From Oscillospiraceae bacterium (GTDB taxonomy: Bacteria > Bacillota > Clostridia > Oscillospirales > Oscillospiraceae): a DNA stretch of 64,000 nt. A program made the translations under genes and the position numbers. Where the stretch lies: the NCBI GenBank assembly GCA_910575695.1, contig CAJTGJ010000003.1, positions 124,001 to 188,000 of the forward strand, written 5' to 3'. Under the pieces are notes generated by a model, which made no database searches, had not been told where the DNA came from, and was given only the letters and a program-made list of their open reading frames with translations. Of the stretch, positions 17,618 through 26,522 are shown in pieces (positions within the stretch are counted from its first letter, which is position 1; each line of letters begins with the position of its first letter).

Positions 17618-18787
17618 TCACGGCAGCTGTGTGCCCTCCGGGGGCTTGGGGCCCTGCATATCGCCCGCCGCCTCCAGTTCCCGGTCGATGAGCTCCAGGG
17701 CGATTTGAAACGCCTGGATGCGACGGGCGGTGAGGGTGTGCTGGGATTTGCCCGGCGTCAGCTTCACCAGGGCTTTTTCGCATTTGCGCAGCGTTGAATC
17801 AATGGCGCGCCGGGCCTCGGACAGCTCCCTGGCGGTATGTCCGCCCATGCTGCCCCGCTCCGCCTGGGGGCTGTGACACGCCGCCGCCGGGGCGGAATTT
17901 TTTTCCCGGTATGTTCTGCCCTCCCTGACAAAGGGCGGTTTTACCGCTTCGTCCAGCAAAAGCCCGTATTTTCGCGGCCTGCGGAACGCGTTGCCATGGA
18001 CCTCGCTTTCCCGGTAGCGGCGAAGCTGTCCCAAATCCAGCTCAGCCAGGTAGATTCCCTCATCTTCCCCCGCCTGCAAAACACAGGTGTCCCGGGAGCC
18101 GTCCAGCTCCGGAAGATAGGCCGCGCCGTCAAAGACGCTGGAGCCGCCATTGCAGTCAGGCGCCAGATCCGGATAGCTGCAGGTGGCAATGGCCAGCATA
18201 TTTTCATAGGCCCTGGCCCGCAGCTGGGAGAGGCGGTTGATCTCCATGGGGCAGGCGTTGGGGACTAAAATCAGTTCCGCGCCCTGGAGCATCAAGATCC
18301 TGGCGCTCTCGGGAAATTCCCGGTCGTAACAGATCATGGCCCCAACCTTTACCTCCCCGCAGGCGGTGTCCAGCACGGCGGTATGGAAGCCCTCGCCCGG
18401 GGTCAGATTCCGCTCCGCGTCGAAATCGCAGGTGTGGACCTTGGCATAAGTGATTTTCCGCTTTCCAAACCGGTCAAACAGGACCATGGAGTTCCGGGGC
18501 CCGCCCTGGTATGCCTCCAGAAAGGTGACGCCCACCGCCATATCAAGCTCCTGGGCAAGCGCGCCGAAGGCGTTGACAAAATCGCTTTCGGCGGAAACCG
18601 CCTCCGCCTGCCACTGCTCCGCGGGGCGGTCGTAAATGCGGTAGCCATTGCTCCACATCTCGGGGAACAGCGCGATATCGGCGCCCATTTCCTTTGCCCT
18701 CCGGCAGAAGGCCGTCCCTTTTTCCAGGTTTCCCTCCAGCGTGCCGCAGGGCGCGATTTGCAGCAGAGCGATTTTTAAAATGTCCAT
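17618..18787 (-). CDS. carbon-nitrogen hydrolase (nitrilase family) with extra C-terminal helical module
   Basis: 389 residues. Residues 1 to about 300 are a nitrilase-superfamily amidase with the Glu-Lys-Cys triad visible in LFPEMWSNGY (E), KVHTCDFDAE (K) and GAMICYDREFPESAR (C). It hydrolyses a carbon-nitrogen bond of an amide or carbamoyl compound; substrate unknown. The last 76 residues (from MGGHTARELSEARRAIDSTL at 17848 downward) form a separate helical basic module. GGAG stands 9 bases before that internal ATG, so a separate small protein could also be made, or two genes have fused. Start 18787 has GGAGAAAGGACGCGGG upstream. Confidence 0.85.
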   Translation of the reverse strand: MDILKIALLQIAPCGTLEGNLEKGTAFCRRAKEMGADIALFPEMWSNGYRIYDRPAEQWQAEAVSAESDFVNAFGALAQELDMAVGVTFLEAYQGGPRNSMVLFDRFGKRKITYAKVHTCDFDAERNLTPGEGFHTAVLDTACGEVKVGAMICYDREFPESARILMLQGAELILVPNACPMEINRLSQLRARAYENMLAIATCSYPDLAPDCNGGSSVFDGAAYLPELDGSRDTCVLQAGEDEGIYLAELDLGQLRRYRESEVHGNAFRRPRKYGLLLDEAVKPPFVREGRTYREKNSAPAAACHSPQAERGSMGGHTARELSEARRAIDSTLRKCEKALVKLTPGKSQHTLTARRIQAFQIALELIDRELEAAGDMQGPKPPEGTQLP

Positions 18788-18828
18788 GATCCCGCGTCCT
18801 TTCTCCAAAGAGATGAATATCCGACTCG

Positions 18829-18857
18829 ATTGTACCATCTTTGGTCCGGGTCCGCAA
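18829..18857 (-). promoter_or_regulatory. sigma-A promoter of the nitrilase-family gene
   Basis: Minus strand: TTGCGG (18852-18857), 17 bases, TACAAT (18829-18834), 41 bases before the start codon. Confidence 0.55.
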
Positions 18858-18988
18858 GGCCGTTGTGCCCGCGGACCTGCCCCCAGTCATGTTACGAGGA
18901 GGATATCAATGGACGATCAAGGCAGAATTTCCGCCGCGTCCGCCACCGAAGCCGCACCCGCGTTTCCGGCCCTGTCCGAAAATCAGCA

Positions 18989-19024
18989 AAACGCTCCCCC
19001 TCTTTTCAAGGAGGGGGAGCGTTT
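18989..19024 (-). terminator. terminator of the GH101 gene
   Basis: AAACGCTCCCCCTC at 18989-19002 pairs with 19011-19024 (14 bp, 8-base loop). In minus-strand orientation it lies just past the GH101 stop and is followed by a T-rich tail. Confidence 0.8.
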
Positions 19025-19040
19025 CCGATTTGCGGGGGGA

Positions 19041-22000
19041 TTACCGCATCAGCTCCACGAAGCGCTGGAGCATCACAGCAACCTCAGCACGGGTAGCAGG
19101 CGCGGTGGGATCCAGAACGGTCCCGTCGCCCTTGCCCGTCAGGATGCCGTTGACCACACACCAGCACATAGCCTCGTGGGCCCAGCTGCCGATGTTTTCG
19201 GCGTCCTCAAACTTATCCGCCTCATTGACGAAGCCGACGGCGCCCACGTCAACCAGCTGGCCGTAACGGTACAGCATGGCGGCGATTTCCTGACGAGTAA
19301 CGTTCTTAGCGGGCTGGAACGTACCGTTGTCATAGCCCTGCACCACGCCAACCTTGTTGGCCCAGGCCACGGCGTCGGTGTACCACTGGCCATTGGCTAC
19401 ATCGGTGAAGCTGGCGTTGAAGCCCTTGCTGCCGTTGGACAGGCGGAACAGGGCGGTAGCCAGCATGGCGCGGTTCAGCTTGCCGTTGGGGGCGAACCGG
19501 TCGCCGCCCACGCCGTTCAGGATGTTAAGGCTGGACATCATATCAACGGCTTCCGCAGCCCAGTGGCTGGCGGGCAGGTCACTCCACGTCTTGCCCTGGG
19601 AGGGAATATTTGTGGGGATCTTCGCGTTCACCAGGGTCTCGCCCTGGGAAGCCACCACCTGAATGTTGACGCCGTCCGCATTCTCGGCGCGGTTGACAGC
19701 GACATCCACCAGGGGCAGGGGCTTGATGTTGGCCATGGCCTCAGCCAGCTTGCCGCAGGCGTCCTTCATAGCCTGGACATCCGTGGCGTTCGGGTCGTTC
19801 AGCATGGCCTTGGCCTCGGCCAGAGCCTTCGTAAACGCGCCTTTGGCTTCCTCGGCAGTGCCGGTATAGCCGTCGGCCTTGGCGCAGCTGTTCACGTCCA
19901 CCCGGCTGGCCAGCTCTACCTTGTTGTACAGCTCGCTCTTGTCAGCCTCGTTGAGGGTGATCCTCAGGTTATCCAGGACGAAGTCCTGATAGCCGCCGAA
20001 GTTGGCAGCGTTGCCGCTGGTGCCCTGGGTGTCGGCATCCTTGTCGGAGATGATGGCAATCCAGGTCTGGCCGGACTGCGCGCCCACCACGGTGAACTTG
20101 GCGTGGCCCACAGGAGCCTTGGCCGTGCCGGTGGAGGACTTGAAGTTATGGTCCTTGTTCAGGGTCTGGGGCAGGTCCACCGTCATGCAGCCCACGCTGG
20201 TGGGATAGCCGTAGGCGTCGTAATCGCACTCGCCCTCGCCGATGGCCACATAGTAGCTGCCCTGGGTACCCAGCTCATAGTCGAACTCAACCGTATAGGT
20301 CTTGCCCGGCTCAAAGCGGAAGTTCTGGGGAATGGTCTGGATGAGGATCTGGCCCACACCGCTGGTCAGGCCGTTGATCTTAATGGACCACTCGCCGCCG
20401 ATCACGTCGTCCAGCTTCCTCACGTCCCAGCCGGCCTGGGTGTAGGGGGCGTGGAGCTCAGACAGGTGGATGCGGTTGTCCTCCACACCCTCGTAGCCGC
20501 TGACCACGAAGGGGTAAATGCCCTGGGCCACGTTCTCGAAGTCCTGGAAGAAGCCGGTGGCATTGCCGTCCTCGTCATAGGTGAAGTTGTCAGCCTCGGT
20601 CTCCAGAGTGCGCACACCGGCGAAATAGGCCTGGCCCTCGCCCTCATGGCTGAGGGTGATGGTGTAGGTCTTGCCCTCCTCGGGGGTGAAGAAGATGTAC
20701 ATATTCTGGAACCGGCTGGTGCGGTCGGCGTAGAAGCCGCCGGTGGTTTTGTTGTAGAGGGTGTGCAGGGGGTAAGCGCTGATATAGTTCTGGGCGATGG
20801 AGCGCATGGTATAATTGCTGGCCAGCACCTCGCCGTCCTCATCGGTGATGGTGACGGAAGCCTTGCCATCGCTCATGTTGTCAACGCCCACGTAGGTCAC
20901 GTACTTCTGGCCGGCCTTCAGGTCGGTCATAACCTGGCTCACGGAGGCGGCGCCGTCCAGCTTCAGGGCGGAGATGCCGCCGGGATTGGTCTCGCGGCTG
21001 GTGCTGCCGGTGGAGGTCCAGGGGCTGTTGGCCATGTCTACGTTAAAGTAGGCGTCCTCCACGTGCATACCGGTGCTGTAGGTAATCTCGGGGCCCTGAT
21101 TGGCCTCGCCCTTCACCACCACATAAGCGGTGTTGGCCTTGGTGGAGGCGGGGAAGGAAACCTTGCCGTCGGTGACGGTCAGGGTCTGGGCCTCACCGCG
21201 GCCCTGGTCGGACATCTCATAGGCGATCACGTTCTTCAGGTTCTCCCAGCCGTTGGGCAGATCCCAGGTGGAAGCGCCGCCCTGGGCGTTCCAGTGGTAC
21301 AGCTTCTCATTGTCAGCAGAGAAGCGCTCGCCGGTCTCGGAATCCCAGTACCAGGGGATCAGGTACTTCAGAGTGGCCTTATCCTTCGGGAACACGGGGT
21401 CCTCGCCAGCGGAAGCGGGCGCACCGGTGAGGATGACCTTGCCGTTCAGGGTGATAACGCGGGAGCGGTACTCGGTTTCATCGTCCGCAGAGTAGACGGC
21501 CTTGGCATCCAGCTCGGCGTCCAGGCCGCGGGTGACAACCACCTTGTCCTCGCCGCTCTGGAGGACGATCTGCATCTCGGGGGTCCACTCGGCGCTCTCG
21601 ACGCGCTCGCCGTTGGCGCCCTTGCTGTAGGGCATGGTCACCGCGTTGTCCGCGTTGGTCCACTGCATGATGTCATAGTGCTGGAGGAACTTGGTGGGCA
21701 CCATCTGGTTGTAGGTGTTGTAAATAGACAGATCGTACTCGTCGTCCTTCTGCCAGCCCTCGAAGCCCTGCATGGCCGGGCCGCCCAGCAGCGGGGCGTT
21801 GCACGCGCCGCCGTAGGTGGGGAAGTCGGCGGGGAAGGAATCCTTGTAGCCGTTGAGCAGGAAGCGCAGCACGGCGCTGTTCAGCCAGCCCTTGTAGCTG
21901 TAATCGCCGTAGGTGTAGTCGGAGGTCCAGTGCTGGAAGGTGGAGTCATAGGGGTTGGCGAAGGACCACTCCTGGGTCATGCGCCACTCCCGGCCCTCGG

Positions 22001-23732
22001 TGATCTCCTTGGTGAGCTGGCGGGTCATCCAGGCGTCCTCGTTGATCTTGTGCTGCCCGTTGCCCCACACGTCCACATAGACGAAGGACAGACGGTCGCC
22101 GATCAGGTCGTACAGCTTCTGGAAGCGCTCGGCCCGGTCGCCGGTGGCGAAATCATAGGCAACGTTCATGTTCACGCCCTGGTCGATCCAGTTCCAGCCG
22201 TAACGCAAATTGCCTTCGCTGTCCCGGCCCACGCGGTTCTCGTCAAAGGCTTCCGCCTCGGGGTAGAACTCGGAGCAGTTCACATGGATGCCGAACTGGG
22301 CGCCCAGTGTGCCGCCCTCCTCCATCATGGTGATCATGTCTTCCACGCCGCCCATGCGCTCGCCGATGTTCCAGTAATCGGGGTGGCCGGAGTCATGACC
22401 CTCGCTGGCGTAGCCCTTGAGCAGGACCAGCTGGCCCAGGCCGTCGGTGTGCAGCGCCACGCGCTTGACGTTGTCCAGGGCCATCAGGAAGGGGTGCTGG
22501 GCCTGGCCGCCGAAGTTCATGCTGATACGCATATTGACAGCCTCACGCACCAGCTCGCTGTTGATGGGGATATGCATGATGGTGCCGCGGTAGGCAATGG
22601 CGCCGTCCTGCCAGTCCATCACGCCGTCGCCGTTCTCGTCCTTGTCGGTGATGACCACCTTGGCGAACAGGGGCAGCTCAGTGGGCTCCTTGACCATGTC
22701 CTCCTCGGGAATGGCGTGGAGCTCCCACTCGCCCAGGGTGGGGTACGAGCCGGTATCTTTCAGCACGTCGGCGTCGTACATGGTAAGGCTGCTGACTTTG
22801 CGGTCATAGTACCACAGGGTGCTGCCCAGGCCGATGGACTCGGCCTTGCCGTCCTCACTGGGGGAGAACACAGCCCGCACCGGATTGTTGTCGCAGCCGG
22901 CCAGCCGGTTATTGGAGGTATACTCGGAGTTGCTGGCCAGGCTGGCACTGACCTTGCTGTTGTGCAGGAAGCCGGCGAAGAAATCCATCGTCTCGCTCTT
23001 GCCCATCATATCATGGGCGAAAACGGTCTTGTCGCTGGTGGCCACGGAAGTATTCCGGGCCACACCGCCGGTAACCGCCACGGACTGATCCGTGCCGTCG
23101 GTGCTCAGAGAGACCAGGCTGTGGTTGGGGATCTCGATGGTCTCCAGGGGATGCTCCATCCGGTCATCCTTCAGATACTCCACCTTGTCGATGTAGAACG
23201 CCAAAGTGTTGTCCCCGTCATCGCCCACTACGATACGGGCGGTGATCTTCACGTTCAGCTCGGTATCGACGGTCTTGTCCTCGTAAACAAGCTTATCGTC
23301 CTCATCCCGAACGGCCTTGCCGTCACTGCCCATCTTGATGACATGGGCATTGCCCGCCGTGTTCCCGGACTTCTCGTCCACAGTCAGGGTATAGGTCATG
23401 GTCTTGCCGTCGGTGGACTTTTGGCCGGTCACCACCGGCTTCACGTCCACGCCGTTGAGCCTGACGGTGTCCAGGACCTCGGCCTGTCCGTCCACGATGA
23501 TCTCGTCAGATGCACCGGGATGCAGGACATACCGCACTACGCGGGGAAACTTCTGGTCCACATACGCCTTCATGGCGCCGGTGGAAAGCTCTGCCAGCCC
23601 TTCGGTGCTGAAATCGGCACGGGGGCTGCCCCCGGAGCCGTCAGCGGCCGCGAAAGCCGTCAATGGCAGCAGCGTCAGGACCATCATAAGGCTCAGGAGC
23701 ATTGCTGTCCATCGATTTATGGTTCTCCTCAT
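19041..23732 (-). CDS. SLH-anchored endo-alpha-N-acetylgalactosaminidase (GH101)
   Basis: 1563 residues. Signal peptide 1-28 (cleavage near AFA), beta-sandwich N-terminus, then a GH101 catalytic barrel: FVYVDVWGNGQ with D554 as nucleophile and MTQEWSFAN with E588 as acid/base. The 34-residue spacing is close to the pneumococcal and bifidobacterial enzymes (32-33), from memory. GH101 releases the core-1 disaccharide Gal-beta-1,3-GalNAc from Ser/Thr of mucins. After it come carbohydrate-binding-like sandwich modules (about 860-1290), a linker, and three SLH repeats (about 1384-1560), which fix the protein to the cell wall polymer. ATG 23732 follows AAAGGAAGAAG; an upstream in-frame ATG lacks a site. 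Monocistronic, between its own promoter and a strong terminator. Family call is firm; substrate range is inferred. Confidence 0.93.
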   Translation of the reverse strand: MRRTINRWTAMLLSLMMVLTLLPLTAFAAADGSGGSPRADFSTEGLAELSTGAMKAYVDQKFPRVVRYVLHPGASDEIIVDGQAEVLDTVRLNGVDVKPVVTGQKSTDGKTMTYTLTVDEKSGNTAGNAHVIKMGSDGKAVRDEDDKLVYEDKTVDTELNVKITARIVVGDDGDNTLAFYIDKVEYLKDDRMEHPLETIEIPNHSLVSLSTDGTDQSVAVTGGVARNTSVATSDKTVFAHDMMGKSETMDFFAGFLHNSKVSASLASNSEYTSNNRLAGCDNNPVRAVFSPSEDGKAESIGLGSTLWYYDRKVSSLTMYDADVLKDTGSYPTLGEWELHAIPEEDMVKEPTELPLFAKVVITDKDENGDGVMDWQDGAIAYRGTIMHIPINSELVREAVNMRISMNFGGQAQHPFLMALDNVKRVALHTDGLGQLVLLKGYASEGHDSGHPDYWNIGERMGGVEDMITMMEEGGTLGAQFGIHVNCSEFYPEAEAFDENRVGRDSEGNLRYGWNWIDQGVNMNVAYDFATGDRAERFQKLYDLIGDRLSFVYVDVWGNGQHKINEDAWMTRQLTKEITEGREWRMTQEWSFANPYDSTFQHWTSDYTYGDYSYKGWLNSAVLRFLLNGYKDSFPADFPTYGGACNAPLLGGPAMQGFEGWQKDDEYDLSIYNTYNQMVPTKFLQHYDIMQWTNADNAVTMPYSKGANGERVESAEWTPEMQIVLQSGEDKVVVTRGLDAELDAKAVYSADDETEYRSRVITLNGKVILTGAPASAGEDPVFPKDKATLKYLIPWYWDSETGERFSADNEKLYHWNAQGGASTWDLPNGWENLKNVIAYEMSDQGRGEAQTLTVTDGKVSFPASTKANTAYVVVKGEANQGPEITYSTGMHVEDAYFNVDMANSPWTSTGSTSRETNPGGISALKLDGAASVSQVMTDLKAGQKYVTYVGVDNMSDGKASVTITDEDGEVLASNYTMRSIAQNYISAYPLHTLYNKTTGGFYADRTSRFQNMYIFFTPEEGKTYTITLSHEGEGQAYFAGVRTLETEADNFTYDEDGNATGFFQDFENVAQGIYPFVVSGYEGVEDNRIHLSELHAPYTQAGWDVRKLDDVIGGEWSIKINGLTSGVGQILIQTIPQNFRFEPGKTYTVEFDYELGTQGSYYVAIGEGECDYDAYGYPTSVGCMTVDLPQTLNKDHNFKSSTGTAKAPVGHAKFTVVGAQSGQTWIAIISDKDADTQGTSGNAANFGGYQDFVLDNLRITLNEADKSELYNKVELASRVDVNSCAKADGYTGTAEEAKGAFTKALAEAKAMLNDPNATDVQAMKDACGKLAEAMANIKPLPLVDVAVNRAENADGVNIQVVASQGETLVNAKIPTNIPSQGKTWSDLPASHWAAEAVDMMSSLNILNGVGGDRFAPNGKLNRAMLATALFRLSNGSKGFNASFTDVANGQWYTDAVAWANKVGVVQGYDNGTFQPAKNVTRQEIAAMLYRYGQLVDVGAVGFVNEADKFEDAENIGSWAHEAMCWCVVNGILTGKGDGTVLDPTAPATRAEVAVMLQRFVELMR

Positions 23733-23843
23733 GTTTTCTTCTTCCTTTCCATCTTTCACATATTTTTACATCTGCTTCCATTTTCAGGAAAATCCGTCAA
23801 TTGTCCCAAAAAATCACCGCAAACCAGATGTAACTTCGGTTTA

Positions 23844-23872
23844 AAGTTATCATATTTTGGAGAGGTTGTCAA
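23844..23872 (-). promoter_or_regulatory. putative promoter of the GH101 gene
   Basis: Minus strand: perfect TTGACA (23867-23872), 17 bases, TAACTT (23844-23849); an overlapping TATGAT lies 5 bases closer. Leaves a leader of about 105 bases. Confidence 0.4.
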
Positions 23873-24180
23873 TCTGTGTTCTTGCTGTCTTTTTTATAAA
23901 AAAAGCACTTGAGGCAGGGCCAGACCGCTTCAGGCTGGCCGTAACGCCAGTGTGCCTCAACAAATCAACGCCCCCTGGACAGGAACATCCGAGGGCCGTT
24001 TTATTTTTACTGTTTGACAGGTATTTTTCCCGTCCGGAGGCGGCCTCCCATGTAGAGCTGAGTCCGGACTGTTTCTGCCTCCTGTTCAAGCAGCGGTTTC
24101 ATATACCGCCCTATGAATTTCGCAGGCTCAGCGGCGTACCGGTGGACAAAGCCTGACGTAAAATACCAAAGCTGTTCCCT

Positions 24181-24225
24181 AAAAGCGCCGGGGCCCGCTC
24201 CAACCGCAGGCCCCGGCGCTTTTTT
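24181..24225. terminator. bidirectional intrinsic terminator
   Basis: A 15-bp stem: AAAAGCGCCGGGGCC (24181-24195) with its complement at 24209-24223. Plus orientation ends in six T; minus orientation, directly behind the anti-sigma stop, ends in TTTT. Confidence 0.8.
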
Positions 24226-24236
24226 GCCGTCAGAGG

Positions 24237-25793
24237 TCATTTTTTTGTGGCTTTGCGCACTTCCAGATAGTAATGCTCCTCATTTTGGTCCAGGGTGACG
24301 GTATCCACCCCGTTTTCCCAGTCAAAGCCGAAATTCTGCCGGACGATTTCCACGCCGTCCGTGTTGACGGTCCTCGCGGTCTGGGCGGTAAAGTCCAGGT
24401 TGGCGCCCAGCTTCGTCACCAGATCATAGCCGTACACGCTCTTGTTTTCGCTTCCGGTGCAGGCAAAATCGTAGCTGCCCTCCTTGAGGTAACTGGCCTC
24501 CACGGCGACGCTCTCCCCGGCGGGGATGGTGACCTGGGCCTTCAAATAGAACACCCGGTTAAACACCGGAAAATCCAGGTCCTCCAGAAAGGCGAGGTCA
24601 TACCGCTCCCCCGGGTCGTCCAGCAATATGCCGGTGTCCAGCAGGGCGTCCTTCATGGCCCCGAACAGCATATCGGCGCCGGCTATGGTGCTGTAGCCCG
24701 CGTAGTGTATGTCAAACACGGTGCGCAGGGCGCTGTCCAGGTCCGTCTCATACTGCCGCACATCGGCGCCGATCTCCACGCCCCATTCCAGATAGTTCGT
24801 GCTTGCCGGGTTGCCGTCGGAGACGCCCAGCGTCTGGAAGCTGTCCACCGGCTCCCCGATGGTGATGATATAGTGGCGCTCAGCCCGTTCCTTTTCATAG
24901 AAATCCGGGTCAACGGATGAACCGGCGGCGGGGGGCTGGGGGACGTCAAAGCTATTCCGTCTCGTCCCGTTCTCCGGGTCGAAGCTGCCGCCGTTGAAAT
25001 TGTAGGAAAGAATCCGGGTTTTGCGGGAATCAAAGGAAAAGGCGGCGTGGATGTTGGGGTGCTCCGCTTCGGCGTCCTCCGCCACCCAGGGGTTGGTGAT
25101 CTCGTACACCGTCGCCGGGATATCGGACAGGTCGGGCCAATCCTCCAGCGCCGATGCCTGGTAGCGCCCGTCGGACAGCAGCGTCCGGTATTCCGTCCAG
25201 CTCTCCGGGTTGTTCATACTGGGCAGACCGCCGGACCTTCCAACGTTCAGATGAGAATATTTTCCTGTGAGCAAGCCGGCGTCCACCTCCTCGCCGTCCA
25301 CGGTGAGGACGGGATAGCGGTCGTACCCCTCGCGCATATAGAAGCCGCCCACAAAGGGATAGAGCAGGGTAACGTCCCGGTCCTCCCCTGTGGGGTTGGT
25401 GAGGGTGTAGGAATCCGTCACCGGCAGGCCGTAGTACGGATGGTCAGGGTCCCCGGCCATCCAGCCCTGAAAATCGTAGGTGATCTCCCGTTCCGCCGTC
25501 AGGCCCTCGCCGCCCTCCACCGTGGTCAGGGGGAACACCGGCCCGGCGTAGGACATGAACGTGGAGCCTTCGTTGTGTCCGCTGCCCCCCGCACTGCCGC
25601 CGATGGGCAGCCAGGGGATCTTCCCGCTGAACACCCCCGCGCCCAGTCCAACCACCAGTGCTGCCGCCGCCGCGATGGAGCCGAATTTCAGCCAGCGCAC
25701 CCGGCTTTTGGCGGGCTTCGTCTCCCTGGCCTCGATAATCAATTCGTCCTTGACCTCTGTGATGGCGTCATAAAGCGTCTCTCTGGTCATCAT
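24237..25793 (-). CDS. membrane-anchored anti-sigma factor-like protein with large outer domain
   Basis: 518 residues. The first 40 residues are cytoplasmic and charged (RETLYDAITEVKDELIIEAR), followed by one membrane helix (about 36-58) and some 450 residues outside the membrane, rich in beta strands, including YTLTNPTGEDRDVTLLYPFVG, an immunoglobulin-like or interfacial segment. The start overlaps the stop of the sigma gene by four bases (ATGA), the usual design for an ECF sigma and its cognate anti-sigma. Presumably the N-terminus holds the sigma factor until an envelope signal is sensed. The outer domain is unusually long for an anti-sigma; signal unknown. Confidence 0.75.
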   Translation of the reverse strand: MMTRETLYDAITEVKDELIIEARETKPAKSRVRWLKFGSIAAAAALVVGLGAGVFSGKIPWLPIGGSAGGSGHNEGSTFMSYAGPVFPLTTVEGGEGLTAEREITYDFQGWMAGDPDHPYYGLPVTDSYTLTNPTGEDRDVTLLYPFVGGFYMREGYDRYPVLTVDGEEVDAGLLTGKYSHLNVGRSGGLPSMNNPESWTEYRTLLSDGRYQASALEDWPDLSDIPATVYEITNPWVAEDAEAEHPNIHAAFSFDSRKTRILSYNFNGGSFDPENGTRRNSFDVPQPPAAGSSVDPDFYEKERAERHYIITIGEPVDSFQTLGVSDGNPASTNYLEWGVEIGADVRQYETDLDSALRTVFDIHYAGYSTIAGADMLFGAMKDALLDTGILLDDPGERYDLAFLEDLDFPVFNRVFYLKAQVTIPAGESVAVEASYLKEGSYDFACTGSENKSVYGYDLVTKLGANLDFTAQTARTVNTDGVEIVRQNFGFDWENGVDTVTLDQNEEHYYLEVRKATKK

Positions 25794-26347
25794 ACTGTGA
25801 TCCCCTCCTGTTCCAGGTCCTGTCTCAGGCTTTTCCGCAGCCGCTGGAGCCGCTTGGCCATCTGGTTGGGGCTCACGCCCCAGCTTTTTGCCAGAGCCTG
25901 CACCGCCTGGCCGTACCAGTACCGCCGCAGGAACAGCGCCCGGTCGTCCCGGCTCAGGCCCTCCAGCCAGCCCTCAATCCGGCGGGTGAGGGCGCGGACC
26001 TCCACAGCCTCCTCCACGCTCCCTGGCCCGGGCAGGCACTCCTCCAGCCCGGACAGCAGGCTTTCCATGCCCGCGTAACGCTTCTGGGCGTGCTCCCGCC
26101 GCCAGCGGCTGATGGACAGGTTGCGCACGATGCGTCCCAAAAACGGCGGCAGACAGTCGGGCCGCTGGGGCGGCATGGCGTTCCAGGCGTTGTGGTAGCT
26201 GTCGTTGACGCATTCCTCCGCGTCCTCCCGGACGGACAGGATGTTCTGGGCAATGGCGCGGCAGTAGGGCCCGTACTTTTTGTCGGTCTCCGTGATGGCG
26301 GCTTCGTCCCGGCTCCAATACAGGGCAATGATGGCGCTGTCTTCCAT
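25790..26347 (-). CDS. ECF-type RNA polymerase sigma factor
   Basis: 185 residues: region 2 with YGPYCRAIAQNILSVREDAEECVNDSYHNAW (the NxxDAEDxxQ-type core) and RIVRNLSISRWRR; region 4 with LSRDDRALFLRRYWYGQ and the helix-turn-helix AVQALAKSWGVSPNQMAKRLQRLRKSL. It directs polymerase to an envelope-stress regulon. ATG 26347 follows AAGGGAGGCGAGGAG; a GTG 18 bases upstream is less well placed. Translationally coupled to the anti-sigma gene. Confidence 0.93.
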   Translation of the reverse strand: MEDSAIIALYWSRDEAAITETDKKYGPYCRAIAQNILSVREDAEECVNDSYHNAWNAMPPQRPDCLPPFLGRIVRNLSISRWRREHAQKRYAGMESLLSGLEECLPGPGSVEEAVEVRALTRRIEGWLEGLSRDDRALFLRRYWYGQAVQALAKSWGVSPNQMAKRLQRLRKSLRQDLEQEGITV

Positions 26348-26456
26348 CTCCTCGCCTCCCTTCACCCTTAATAACGCAGACGGGGCGGGGATATGCTCTC
26401 TTGTCCGCGGAAATTTAAAAATATTTTAACATGGCAAATGCCGGGGCGCCAGCCTC

Positions 26457-26485
26457 TTGCGCCCGGCGGGAGAAAGTAGTACAAT
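26457..26485 (+). promoter_or_regulatory. promoter of the SWIM-HEAT-MoxR-DUF5682-VWA operon
   Basis: TTGCGC (26457-26462), 17 bases, TACAAT (26480-26485), 37 bases before the first start codon. The only good promoter-like site seen before the six genes. Confidence 0.55.
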
Positions 26486-26522
26486 ATGCCTGATTTATTT
26501 TCCTCAAAAAGGAGTAGTCTGC

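Larger units (their letters stand above)
23733..24236. other. intergenic region, possible structured RNA
   Basis: About 500 bases between the GH101 start and the anti-sigma stop, with no convincing gene. It contains the GH101 promoter, a nested stem at 23911-23958 (GAGGCA/TGCCTC outside GGCCAG/CTGGCC), another at about 24031-24067 (GTCCGGA/TCCGGAC around GGAGGC/GCCTCC) and a strong terminator at its right end whose U-run faces plus. A plus-strand non-coding transcript is therefore conceivable. Confidence 0.3.

Noticed and set aside
18648-23912. A 1754-codon open frame on the plus strand
   Set aside because: It runs antisense through the GH101 gene. The GH101 strand has signal peptide, catalytic residues and SLH repeats; the plus frame is a low-complexity Val/Gly/His/Leu shadow produced by high GC and codon bias, in spite of an AGGAGG-ATG at about 18.9 kb.
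24007-24240. Short minus-strand frame behind the anti-sigma gene
   Set aside because: Contains the terminator stem, no ribosome binding site and no recognisable family.
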